DNA from: Mangrovibrevibacter kandeliae
Lineage (GTDB): Bacteria > Pseudomonadota > Alphaproteobacteria > Rhizobiales > Rhizobiaceae
Direction of reading: 5' to 3'
Assembly (NCBI RefSeq): GCF_024519155.1
Contig: NZ_JANIFJ010000001.1
Span: forward strand, 1,116,001-1,180,000
Length of the DNA: 64,000 nt
Position 1 is the first letter of the stretch. Each line of letters begins with the position of its first letter. The notes under the pieces are model-generated. The model ran no database searches. It was not told the DNA's origin and was given only the letters and a program-made list of their open reading frames with translations. This document shows, in pieces, positions 26,896 through 34,297 of the stretch. Position numbers and translations under genes: made by a program.

Positions 26896-27123
26896 TTATG
26901 CATCCGTTGAAGGCCCTCGCTGCGGCGATTCCGAAAGTGCGAGAACAGCGGCCATCACCTCATCGAGATCTCGCTGTAGGCCGCTAAACTGATCGCGCGG
27001 CAAGATCACGTGTGCCTCACTTATTACACTTAGAACCTGCTCAGCGATCGTTGCCGTAGGCTGATAAGCGAACACGCCCCGTAGGATGATCCCAGAAATC
27101 CTCTCGATAAGATCATCCTCCAA
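26896..27123 (-). CDS. small acidic hypothetical protein (75 aa)
   Basis: Seventy-five residues beginning (TTG start) EDDLIERISGIILRGVFAY and predicted mainly helical. No family is recognised. CAGGAC lies nine bases before the TTG in the 28-base gap after the upstream small gene, which supports co-translation. AT-richer codon use matches its neighbours in this island. Lack of an ATG keeps the confidence moderate. Confidence 0.45.
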   Translation of the reverse strand: MEDDLIERISGIILRGVFAYQPTATIAEQVLSVISEAHVILPRDQFSGLQRDLDEVMAAVLALSESPQRGPSTDA

Positions 27124-27151
27124 TGTTCAAGTCCTGGTCTTGAGGGAACAG

Positions 27152-27340
27152 CTAATTGCGGCTCAGCTTTAGTGCTTCACGCTTCAGGATTTCAACCTCG
27201 GCCGTTACCGCGCTAGCTCTCACCACTGCGGCCTGCGCTACCAGACCCCAACGCATGTAGTCGGCTGTCAGCAGCCAGAGCCTCGCGGCAGCCCCGGCCA
27301 GAGCCGCCGCGTCATCGGTGGTGTCCAGCTCATCTCGCAT
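27152..27340 (-). CDS. small helical hypothetical protein (62 aa)
   Basis: From ATG 27340 (MRDELDTTDDAAALAGAAAR) this encodes 62 residues, alanine-rich and helical, ending EILKREALKLSRN. GGGGA seven bases before the ATG decides the start. A longer frame reaching TTG 27586 would run into the start of the divergent coiled-coil gene and has odd composition. If that longer form were used the protein would have 144 residues. No family is recognised. The 217 bases from 27341 to 27557 would then be a divergent promoter region. Confidence 0.45.
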   Translation of the reverse strand: MRDELDTTDDAAALAGAAARLWLLTADYMRWGLVAQAAVVRASAVTAEVEILKREALKLSRN

Positions 27341-27557
27341 GTGTTTGTCCCCAAAAATCAACACGCCCTGTTTACCATCGAAAATTCCGCAGTCGCAGGG
27401 GTGCAGAAAATTATCACGTGGATAACTCAGGCGCCGGGTGAGCTGTCTGTCTGCCGCCAGCAGAGTTAACCACTTACTAATTTGGACGTGGAACGTTTCG
27501 GAGATCCCGTCATATGTAAGTTGCACAAGCTGAAACTTATGCAGTCGGAGTAGTGTA

Positions 27558-28103
27558 ATGAGTATCTCTGAAATGGATGGTGCCAATCCCGAAGCAGCTG
27601 ACGCTGTGGCCGCTGAACCCGCCCGAGTGAGTTCCCCTCCTGCGCATCAGGTACGCCCGGCCATTCGGCCGCCCGCAGTCTCAGGCGAGGCGCTGACGCG
27701 TTTGCCGCAGCGCATTCCCGGCGGTTTCCGCTCGGTGAAGGACGACTTGGATCGTAGAGCGCGAGACTGGAAGAATATGGTCCGACTTCTGGAACAGCTT
27801 CGGCCGCAGCTTGAGATCGCGGAGTCTGAGCGGGACAAGTTGTACTCGAAGTTGGGTCGCGTCGTTGCGCAGGCCGAAGAGAGTGGAAAGGTGCTGCGGA
27901 GTGCGCTCGAAAGCACGAAGGCGGGAGAGGCGCCGGGCGACATCTCTAACCTGTTCGCCAAGAACCTTGCCGGCCTTGAGGAGCTTGAAAACGTCGCCGA
28001 AAATCTTACGTCTAACGTGCTTTGGGTCCGGGCAACTTGGGAACAGTACGCTCAGACTGTTCTAGAAGCGCAGAAGCTGCGCGATGAGCTGCAACGTGGC
28101 TGA
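27558..28103 (+). CDS. coiled-coil protein B (paralogue of the protein at 26233)
   Basis: A 181-residue helical protein: a proline/alanine-rich N-terminus (about 1-58), then DDLDRRARDWKNMVRLLEQL, ESERDKLYSKLGRVVAQAEE and VLWVRATWEQYAQTV. The core is clearly homologous to coiled-coil protein A, with DRR-RDWK, RPQLE, ERDKLYS and LWVR..WEQY shared. GGAG lies seven bases before the ATG. Two diverged copies kept side by side suggests a heteromeric assembly, but no function is known to me. Confidence 0.7.
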   Translation: MSISEMDGANPEAADAVAAEPARVSSPPAHQVRPAIRPPAVSGEALTRLPQRIPGGFRSVKDDLDRRARDWKNMVRLLEQLRPQLEIAESERDKLYSKLGRVVAQAEESGKVLRSALESTKAGEAPGDISNLFAKNLAGLEELENVAENLTSNVLWVRATWEQYAQTVLEAQKLRDELQRG

Positions 28104-28163
28104 AGCGGAGCGTCGCGCTCGACGCATCTGATTCGACCGAGCTGCGGGATCAAGTAAAGATAT

Positions 28164-28193
28164 CGCCGCTCCAGCTCTTGTTCTGGAGCGGCG
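28164..28193 (+). terminator. strong hairpin downstream of coiled-coil gene B
   Basis: Perfect 11-base arms CGCCGCTCCAG and CTGGAGCGGCG separated by an 8-base loop, 60 bases after the stop of the coiled-coil gene. The bases after it (GGCGGTG) are not a U-run, so it may be a Rho-type or processing hairpin rather than a classic intrinsic terminator. Confidence 0.5.
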
Positions 28194-28639
28194 GGCGGTG
28201 ATCGCCGTTTGGATACGCTCGGTGCTCGGGATCTTGGCTAATGTTCAGTCTTCGGTCATTAGTGTCAGGTGATTATTATATGAGCGGATATGACGCTGCC
28301 CGGTAATCGTCGTGAACGACGCCAACGCCATCGTCGAAGCCACGGTCGCGGGCGGCGGCATCGTCTGGCCCCGTCGTGGCACGGCGCTGGCCATGCGCGC
28401 CGGCGCACTCGTCCCGTGTGGTCGACTGCCAAGGCTAGGTGATGGCGATTTCGCTGGTGTGACGAGAGGGTGCGGGAACCCAGCACATCGATGAGGTCAT
28501 CGCCTTCCTGAAGGCCAATCGGTCGTCCTTCTTTGAGGACCGCGGCCGCCGCGGCGAAGCTTCGTGCCCCTCGAATGCTAGGGCAGCCGTCTGCTCAGCT
28601 TTCTTGTAACGTGCAGACCTGCCGCTGAGTTTTCCCTTC

Positions 28640-29025
28640 ACCTGGAATTAGAGTCGCCTTGATTGAAGGATGGCCAGATGAAGCGGAAGCGGTTTCCAAA
28701 AGAATAGGTCTTCGGGCCGAATGCGAGAGTGCTTGGAATGCGCAGCGGCAGGTGCGTGCCGTGTGCATCACCGTTCCCGCGGTCACCGAGGTCTGCCTTC
28801 GGCCGCCTGGCTCCTCGCCCTTTCTCGCGCACTGGAACAGCCACGGCCGCATCTCAAGGCGCCAGCCCTGCGTGAGCCGCAGTGCGGGCAGGCGAAGCGG
28901 TCGGGCCACCGCGTTCGCGCAAGGTGCTCGGCCCATGCGGCGTCGTCCGGGAACGTTGCCATGAAACGCTTGATCGACGGCGGTTTGTCCTTCTTCCGAC
29001 GAGTCGGGAACAGGGCCTCACACAT
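28640..29025 (-). pseudogene. IS1595-family transposase, N-terminal remnant
   Basis: The minus strand reads PPSIKRFMATFPDDAAWAEH then RWPDRFACPHCGSRRAG, the zinc-ribbon start of IS1595/ISSpo-type transposases. After a frameshift it continues with RRQTSVTAGTVMHTART, matching the family's VTAGTVMH motif. The catalytic DDE part is absent. The preceding 28194-28639 contains no gene I can support; short translated stretches there (for example HIDEVIAFLKANRSS on the plus strand) look like further debris. Confidence 0.75.
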
Positions 29026-29278
29026 GCCAGGACCGTAGGCGACGGCGTCAAGCCCATCACGCGGCTTTCCGAGGTATGGTTAGCCGCTTGGCGAGGCTGA
29101 CAGCAGTGTTCATCACAATAATTTTGCAGGATTTCTTTTTATAAGATCTCCGCTTTCCATATTTCGAGAACGTGTTTCCGTTTCGTTAAAACGATTCACC
29201 TATGTTCAGGGTGCCGGATCACCAAAGCCGATCGCGTGAACGGTTGTTTCTTGTCATGGTCGGCGGAGCGTCAGTGCA

Positions 29279-31078
29279 ATGCTCAACTTCATGAACTCGG
29301 ACCCGGCGAACGTCCTTGCAGCGTTCGGCCAGTCGCTGGCGATCATCGAGTTCACCCCCGACGGCAAGATCCTGTCGGCGAACGAGAACTTCTGCCGCGC
29401 GATGGGCTACGACCTCCGCGAGATTGTCGGCCAGCACCATCGCATGTTTGCGGAGCTGGCCTACGCCCAGTCGCCCGAATACCAAGCGTTCTGGGCCCGC
29501 CTCGGATCAGGTGAGTTCGTCGCCGGCGAGTTCAAGCGCTTGGCGAAGGGCGGACGTGAGGTCTGGATCCAGGCTTCCTACAACGCGGTCAAGGCCGGCT
29601 CCGGCAAGGTGTACAAGGTCGTGAAAATCGCCTCCGACATCACGGCGGCGAAGCGAACGGCGCTCGAGGCGATCGGCAAGCTGAGCGCGGTTTCGCGCGC
29701 CCAGGCGACGATCGAGTTCACGGTCGACGGCACGATCCTGGCGGCCAACGAGAACTTCCTCAACGCCGTCGGCTACAGCCTCGACGAGATCCGCGGCCGG
29801 CACCACCGGATATTCATGGATCCGACGGAGGCGCAGTCCCCCGCCTATGCCGAGTTCTGGAGCCGGCTCGGCCGCGGCGAATTCATCGCGGACGAGTTCC
29901 GCCGGATCGGCAAGGGCGGCCGGGAGATCCACATCCAGGCGTCCTACAACCCAATCTTCGACGAGAACGATCGCGTCATCAAGGTGGTGAAGTTCGCAAC
30001 TGACATCACCGCCCGCGTCGCCGCGGTCCAGCAACTGGGCGCATCCCTGCGGCACCTGGCCGGGGGCGACCTGCAACAGCGGATCGACAGGGCGATGACG
30101 CCGGCGCTGGAGCCGCTGCGAACGAACTTTAACGACTCGGTCGCGCAACTGGAGGAAACCATCAGCGCGATCGTTGGGGCGGTCGGAAAGATGCGGGACG
30201 GCTTGAACGAGATCACGGTTGCGGCGGGCGACCTGTCGCAGCGCACCGAGCAGCAGGCGGCGAGCCTTGAGGAAACGGTCGCGGCTTTGTCTCAAGTCAC
30301 CCACGGTGTCAACCTGACGGCGCAGCGTGCTGACGACGCCCGCGCGGTCGCTACCGTCGCCCAGAACGAGGCGGAAAGGGGCGGTACGGTGGTCGCGGAG
30401 GCGATCGAAGCCATGAGTGACATCGAGGCGTCCTCTGACAAGATCGGCAAGATCATCGGGGTGATCGACGAGATCGCGTTCCAGACTAACCTTCTGGCGC
30501 TGAATGCTGGGGTGGAGGCCGCGCGGGCCGGCGAGGCGGGACGGGGCTTCGCCGTGGTCGCGCAGGAAGTGCGAGGCCTCGCCCATCGCTCGGCGGAAGC
30601 GGCCAAGGAGATCAAGGACCTGATCGCCATGTCCAGCCAGCAGGTCGCCCAGGGCGTCAGTCTCGTATCGGCATCCGGCCAGAGCCTCGAGCAGATCGTC
30701 GGTCAGGTTAGCAGCGTCGCGAGGCTGATCGCCGAGATGGCGCATTCGGCGCGCGAGGAAGCGGTCAGCCTGAAGGAGGTCTCCGTCGCCGCCGACCAGA
30801 TGGACAAGATGACCCAGCAGAACGCCGCGATGGTCGAGGAGACGACGGCCGCCGCGCAGTCGCTGCTCGGCGAAACGCAGGAACTGGAGGAGCTGACGGG
30901 CAAGTTCAAGACCGGGGGACAGGCGCGAACCCATGCTCGCGAAAGCTCCGCGCAGCGCGCACCTGCCGTCCAGACCGGTTCCGCGCGCCCGGCGCAGGTG
31001 GTGCAACTGCGGACGATCAGGACCGCCGGCGGGGCCACCAGTCCGGTGCAGGTCCGAAGCGAGTGGAAGGAGTTGTGA
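29279..31078 (+). CDS. soluble methyl-accepting chemotaxis protein with two PAS domains
   Basis: A 599-residue cytoplasmic chemoreceptor. Two PAS domains (about 12-122 and 130-245) are close copies of each other; both contain xIEFTxDGxILxANENF and end KVVKxAxDITA. A HAMP-like linker ([20 protein letters not shown]) follows. The signalling hairpin has the conserved tip [20 protein letters not shown]. No membrane segment or signal peptide is present, so it should sense an internal cue, such as redox state or a bound cofactor, and talk to CheA/CheW. It has no chemotaxis neighbours and stands alone between IS remnants. Confidence 0.92.
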   Translation: MLNFMNSDPANVLAAFGQSLAIIEFTPDGKILSANENFCRAMGYDLREIVGQHHRMFAELAYAQSPEYQAFWARLGSGEFVAGEFKRLAKGGREVWIQASYNAVKAGSGKVYKVVKIASDITAAKRTALEAIGKLSAVSRAQATIEFTVDGTILAANENFLNAVGYSLDEIRGRHHRIFMDPTEAQSPAYAEFWSRLGRGEFIADEFRRIGKGGREIHIQASYNPIFDENDRVIKVVKFATDITARVAAVQQLGASLRHLAGGDLQQRIDRAMTPALEPLRTNFNDSVAQLEETISAIVGAVGKMRDGLNEITVAAGDLSQRTEQQAASLEETVAALSQVTHGVNLTAQRADDARAVATVAQNEAERGGTVVAEAIEAMSDIEASSDKIGKIIGVIDEIAFQTNLLALNAGVEAARAGEAGRGFAVVAQEVRGLAHRSAEAAKEIKDLIAMSSQQVAQGVSLVSASGQSLEQIVGQVSSVARLIAEMAHSAREEAVSLKEVSVAADQMDKMTQQNAAMVEETTAAAQSLLGETQELEELTGKFKTGGQARTHARESSAQRAPAVQTGSARPAQVVQLRTIRTAGGATSPVQVRSEWKEL

Positions 31079-31315
31079 GGCTCCAAATCGAGCCGAAGAA
31101 AAGCGCCTCGCCCGCGGGCGCGGTTGGAGCCGGGGAGTAGACGCCCCCGGATGCGACAGGCATCTCGTGGCCCCTGTCCCCGCGTGCTCCGACGTCTCGA
31201 CCGTGTCGGGACCCTGCTGAGGCAGCCGGCTCCATCGCAGGCTTACGCTGCGACTGCGGCTTTTGCGTTGCGCGGGACTGCCGTCGCGGATCGCCGGACC
31301 CGCCGACCGAACGAG

Positions 31316-31340
31316 CCGGGCCGGGCCGGGCCGGGCCGGG
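31316..31340. repeat. five tandem CCGGG repeats
   Basis: Five uninterrupted copies of CCGGG in the gap between the chemoreceptor gene and the IS3 element. It could arise by slippage. The rest of 31079-31375 has no gene or other feature I can identify. Confidence 0.8.
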
Positions 31341-31397
31341 ACGACCTTGCTCGCTGCGACGCCGGCGATACAAGTCGGCTGACGTTGCCCCCAAGAA

Positions 31398-32331
31398 TTA
31401 TTCAGCCGAGAGATCGTTTCCGGCGGGTGGGGTGGCCTCACGGGCGGGATGAGCGACGGGCGGCGGCGCGGAGCCATTCAATGAGCGCAGCGCCAGAGCC
31501 CGTCGCGGTTTGATGGTTGCGGCAAACTCCGCCGGAGTGCTCCAGCGGAGCTGCGAGTGCGGACGCGCCGTGTTGTAGCCGGCGCGCCGGAACGCCAGCA
31601 TTGCCGGGGGGTTGAGACGCGAACAGCGTCTCGTTGAGAGGTTCGTCGCGCAAGCGGCCGTTGAAGCTCTCGATGAAGCCGTTCTGCATGGGCTTCCCGG
31701 TGCGATGTCGTGCCATTCGACTCGGCTCCTGTCAGGCCAGGCGAGGATGGCGTTCGAGGTGAATTCGCTGCCGTTGTCGCTAACGATCATCTTGGGCCTG
31801 CCATACTCGGCCACCAGCCGATCCAGTTTGCGGGCTACGCGGACACCGGACAGCGAGGTGTCGGCGACCAGCGCCAGATTCTCGCGCGTACAGTCATCGA
31901 CGATGGTGAGGATCCGGAAGCGACGGCCATCCTCGAGCTGGTCAGAGACGAAGTCCAGCGACCAGCGCCGGCCCGGCGCCAGCGGCACCAGCATCGGTGC
32001 CCGCGTGCCGATCGCCCGCTTGCGGGCGCCGCGGCGGCGCACCACAAGCCGCTCTTCCCGGTAGAGGCGGAACAGCTTCTTGTGGTTGACCCGATAGCCC
32101 TCGCGCCGGAGCAGGACATGCAGGCGCCGATACCCGAAACGCCGGCGCTCTCGGGCGAGAGCGGTCATCCGCTCGCGCAGATCCTGATCGTCGGGCCGGG
32201 GTGGACCGATAGCGGATCGTCATGCGGCAGCAGCCGACGGCTTTACACGCCCGCCGTTCGCTCATCTCGTGGCGCTGCATGAGATGCGCGACGGCCTTCC
32301 GCCTGGCAGTGGGCGTCACCACGTCTTTCCC
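31398..32331 (-). pseudogene. IS3-family transposase OrfB (integrase core), frameshifted
   Basis: The DDE integrase core is present but split over frames. VVTPTARRKAVAHLMQRHEM ends shortly after MTIRY (about 32220), then MTALARERRRFGYRRLHVL resumes in a second frame through IVSDNGSEFTSNAI (second catalytic Asp). [16 protein letters not shown] is in a third frame, and [12 protein letters not shown] returns to the second. At least three single-base indels are needed, so the product should be inactive. Confidence 0.85.
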
Positions 32332-32582
32332 AGGAGATCCTTCAAGGCGACGTTGTCGAGCATCGCTTCGGCCAGCATCCGCTTCAGCTTGGCGTTCTCG
32401 TCCTCCAGCGAGCGGAGCCGGCGGGCCTCGCTGACGTCCATCCCGCCGAACCTGGCCTTCCACTTGTAGATGCTGGCGTCGCTGACGCCGTGCTTGCGGC
32501 AGAGCTCGGCGACCGGCACACCGGCCTCCTGTTCCTTCAGGATGCCGATGATCTGCTCGTCGGAGAAACGACTGCGCTTCAT
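32316..32582 (-). CDS. IS3-family transposase OrfA
   Basis: Eighty-eight residues: MKRSRFSDEQIIGILKEQEA, then a helix-turn-helix (VAELCRKHGVSDASIYKWK) and a leucine zipper (RLRSLEDENAKLKRMLAEAM). OrfA binds the IS ends and in active elements is joined to OrfB by -1 frameshifting. This reading frame is intact although its partner is not. Confidence 0.9.
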   Translation of the reverse strand: MKRSRFSDEQIIGILKEQEAGVPVAELCRKHGVSDASIYKWKARFGGMDVSEARRLRSLEDENAKLKRMLAEAMLDNVALKDLLGKTW

Positions 32583-32655
32583 GTCCTGGTCCTTGTCGAT
32601 GGGCCAGAACGAACTTCAACTGGATCAAGCCGCGGGGGCAACGTCAGCCGGACCG

Positions 32656-32725
32656 ATGAAGCGGAAGCGGTTCGCGGAAGAACAGATCATCCCGGTGCTC
32701 CGAGAGCACGAGGCGGCGCGAAGGC
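32656..32725 (+). pseudogene. second IS3 OrfA fragment
   Basis: Immediately outside the right inverted repeat, the plus strand encodes MKRKRFAEEQIIPVLREHEA, the first 20 residues of another IS3-type OrfA, facing away from the first. It stops abruptly where sequence belonging to the truncated Pycsar-operon gene begins. So two IS3 elements met here. Confidence 0.7.
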
Positions 32726-32865
32726 TGGCATTCGGAAAACGCCGTGACGAAGATCGGCAACGCGTCGGTCATCGGGACGATCGTGTCGGCCGCGTCGATC
32801 CCGAAACTGCCGTCCGCCAAGGCCACCTCGGCGGTGACGATGGCCGGGCGTAGGCGGACGGCCAT
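32726..32865 (-). pseudogene. truncated fourth gene of the Pycsar-like operon
   Basis: ATG 32865 follows a strong GGAGGGGGAGG (32874-32884) and lies 33 bases after the stop of the PycTM gene. It opens MAVRLRPAIVTAEVALADGS and continues FGIDAADTIVPMTDALPIF. After roughly 45 residues the frame runs into the IS3 OrfA fragment and ends without any native C-terminus. A real gene therefore seems to have been cut off by the IS. I do not recognise the product; the fragment is too short to assign. Confidence 0.55.
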
Positions 32866-32898
32866 CTCGACAGCCTCCCCCTCCGACCTTCGGAACGT

Positions 32899-33477
32899 CT
32901 ATAGCCAGCCGCGAGCGATGGCATACCGAGCTCCGAGCGAGGCCAGCGTCTTCAATATAGGGACGGTCAGCACGCCGAAGGCAGCGAGGACCAGCCTTGC
33001 AGCGCCGTTGAACGCCTTGAACTTCCGGTCGGCGATGTGAGCCTGCACAGCAATCTGTACGGTCAGGTCCTCAAGGTAGCGGTCGGTAAACGTGACGTTT
33101 TCCAGAGGGAGGTAGCGTCCGCGGACGCGGTTGCCGTACTGCCGCGGCTCCATCTGCGCTATGTCCCCGAAGAAGAGCAAATTCTTCGCCCCGTCGTCAT
33201 CACGGTGATGATGGTGGAGACGCCGGGGCAGCAGGGACGCCAGCGACACGAGGGCGGCCACACAGAGCAGCGGCAACGCGAACAGGAACGCCGTGTCGTA
33301 GCCTAGGGGTAGCGGGGTCTGGGCTCGCATGAAACCGATGATCGACCCGATCCAGACCGACGTGAACGTCAGGAGGGCGGCGTTCTTCGTTTCGGCGAAC
33401 TTCACGAAGTCGATCATCCGTCCGTGGTGCGCGGACAGGATCCTCTCGTAGCTCTCTTGCTGGTCGTCGTTGGCCAT
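32899..33477 (-). CDS. PycTM-like membrane effector (Pycsar)
   Basis: A 192-residue protein. An N-terminal helical region (RILSAHHGRMIDFVKFAETKN) leads into hydrophobic segments at about 33-52 and 63-84. A conserved cytoplasmic NLLFFGDIA (99-107) and a third hydrophobic segment at about 158-182 follow. This pattern is that of Pycsar TM effectors (DUF5706-like), which damage the inner membrane when a cyclic pyrimidine nucleotide binds. ATG 33477 lies five bases after the E2-like gene; the frame extends upstream only inside that gene. The match is by recognition of pattern, not alignment. Confidence 0.72.
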   Translation of the reverse strand: MANDDQQESYERILSAHHGRMIDFVKFAETKNAALLTFTSVWIGSIIGFMRAQTPLPLGYDTAFLFALPLLCVAALVSLASLLPRRLHHHHRDDDGAKNLLFFGDIAQMEPRQYGNRVRGRYLPLENVTFTDRYLEDLTVQIAVQAHIADRKFKAFNGAARLVLAAFGVLTVPILKTLASLGARYAIARGWL

Positions 33478-33482
33478 GGTTC

Positions 33483-34295
33483 TCAGGCTGCCTCTCGGAT
33501 GGCCTCGTGCACGGCCCGGGGCAACGGACACCCTTCGACCGAACCGCAGCAGAGATGGCCGCGCGCGGCGGCAAACTCGAAGAACTCCCGCTCGGCGGAC
33601 GCCGAGCCCTCCAGCGACAGCGCCAGCGTCGCTAGGGCGGACGCATGGTCAGCGCAGGCGATGATCGGGAGCGGCTTGCCGTCTCGTCGGCCGCACGGGC
33701 AGCGGGACCGGAGGGTCAGGACCCGTCCTGTTTCGACGCCGACCGAGACCACGCGCTGCCCGTCAAGGAAAAGCCGGACCCGATTGTGGCCCGCATTGCT
33801 TGAACGCTTCGCGGACAGGCGACCCTCGTTAAGGGCGACGGCGAACCCACCGCCCAGAGCAACCGCCGCCCGCTCCGCCGACGCCTGCTGGCGCGCCGCT
33901 TCCGGCCCGTGGGCGCGGGCATCGCCTTTGCCCGGCCACCGTCGGAGGCTGTCGACCGCAATCTGGCGCCGCAGGAAGGTGAGGAGCTTGCCCCACCAGA
34001 GCACGACGTTGTCCTCCGTTGAGAACTCGAGCGTTTCCTCCTCCGCCCAGTGCAGGCAGAAGGATCCATCCACGTTGATGTGGCGCTCGGGGCAGTAGGC
34101 GGGCAAGAGGCGCGTCCCGTGCTCTCGGGCCCGGAGTGTGCCGCCAACCACCGACACCTCGATTCGGTATGTCGGAGCCAGTGCACCGGAGTCGAGCGTC
34201 GGCCGCACGGCGATCCGCACCCGACCCCGGTCCTCGGCCTCGACCACGCCGTCGTTGGCCTCGGCGACCTGCTTCACCAGGTCGAGGAGCGCCAT
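33483..34295 (-). CDS. E2/UBC-like protein with cysteine-rich C-terminus
   Basis: A 270-residue protein. YCPERHINVDGSFCLHW (67-83) mirrors the ubiquitin-conjugating HPN...G.ICL motif, which puts His72, Asn74 and the candidate catalytic Cys80 in place. A conserved-looking WWGKLLTFLRRQ follows at 100-111. The C-terminal half holds C199, C201, C214, H217, C249, C250 and C256, which could bind metal. Prokaryotic E2-like proteins act in CBASS and Bil-type systems by conjugating defence enzymes. Here the gene sits two bases after the cyclase gene and five before the effector gene, so it surely belongs to the same operon. Its target is unknown. Confidence 0.65.
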   Translation of the reverse strand: MALLDLVKQVAEANDGVVEAEDRGRVRIAVRPTLDSGALAPTYRIEVSVVGGTLRAREHGTRLLPAYCPERHINVDGSFCLHWAEEETLEFSTEDNVVLWWGKLLTFLRRQIAVDSLRRWPGKGDARAHGPEAARQQASAERAAVALGGGFAVALNEGRLSAKRSSNAGHNRVRLFLDGQRVVSVGVETGRVLTLRSRCPCGRRDGKPLPIIACADHASALATLALSLEGSASAEREFFEFAAARGHLCCGSVEGCPLPRAVHEAIREAA

Positions 34296-34297
34296 CT

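Larger units (their letters stand above)
31376..32650 (-). mobile_element. IS3-family insertion sequence with 17-bp inverted repeats (decayed)
   Basis: A 1,275-bp element bounded by perfect inverted repeats: CGGCTGACGTTGCCCCC at 31376-31392 and its reverse complement at 32634-32650. It contains an intact OrfA and an OrfB broken by several frameshifts. The two-frame OrfA/OrfB layout and OrfA sequence are those of the IS3 family (IS407/IS2-like groups). No target-site duplication is evident in the bases just outside the repeats, consistent with an old insertion or a rearranged flank. Confidence 0.85.

Noticed and set aside
28314-28440. LysR effector-domain fragment (NDANAIVEATVAGGGIVWPR on the plus strand)
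   Set aside because: The phrase resembles the C-terminal part of LysR proteins, but it is short, lacks the DNA-binding part and has no flanking homology, so it may be chance.
31370-32656. Target-site duplication of the IS3 element
   Set aside because: The bases next to the two inverted repeats (AAGT and GACC) do not match, so no duplication is claimed.
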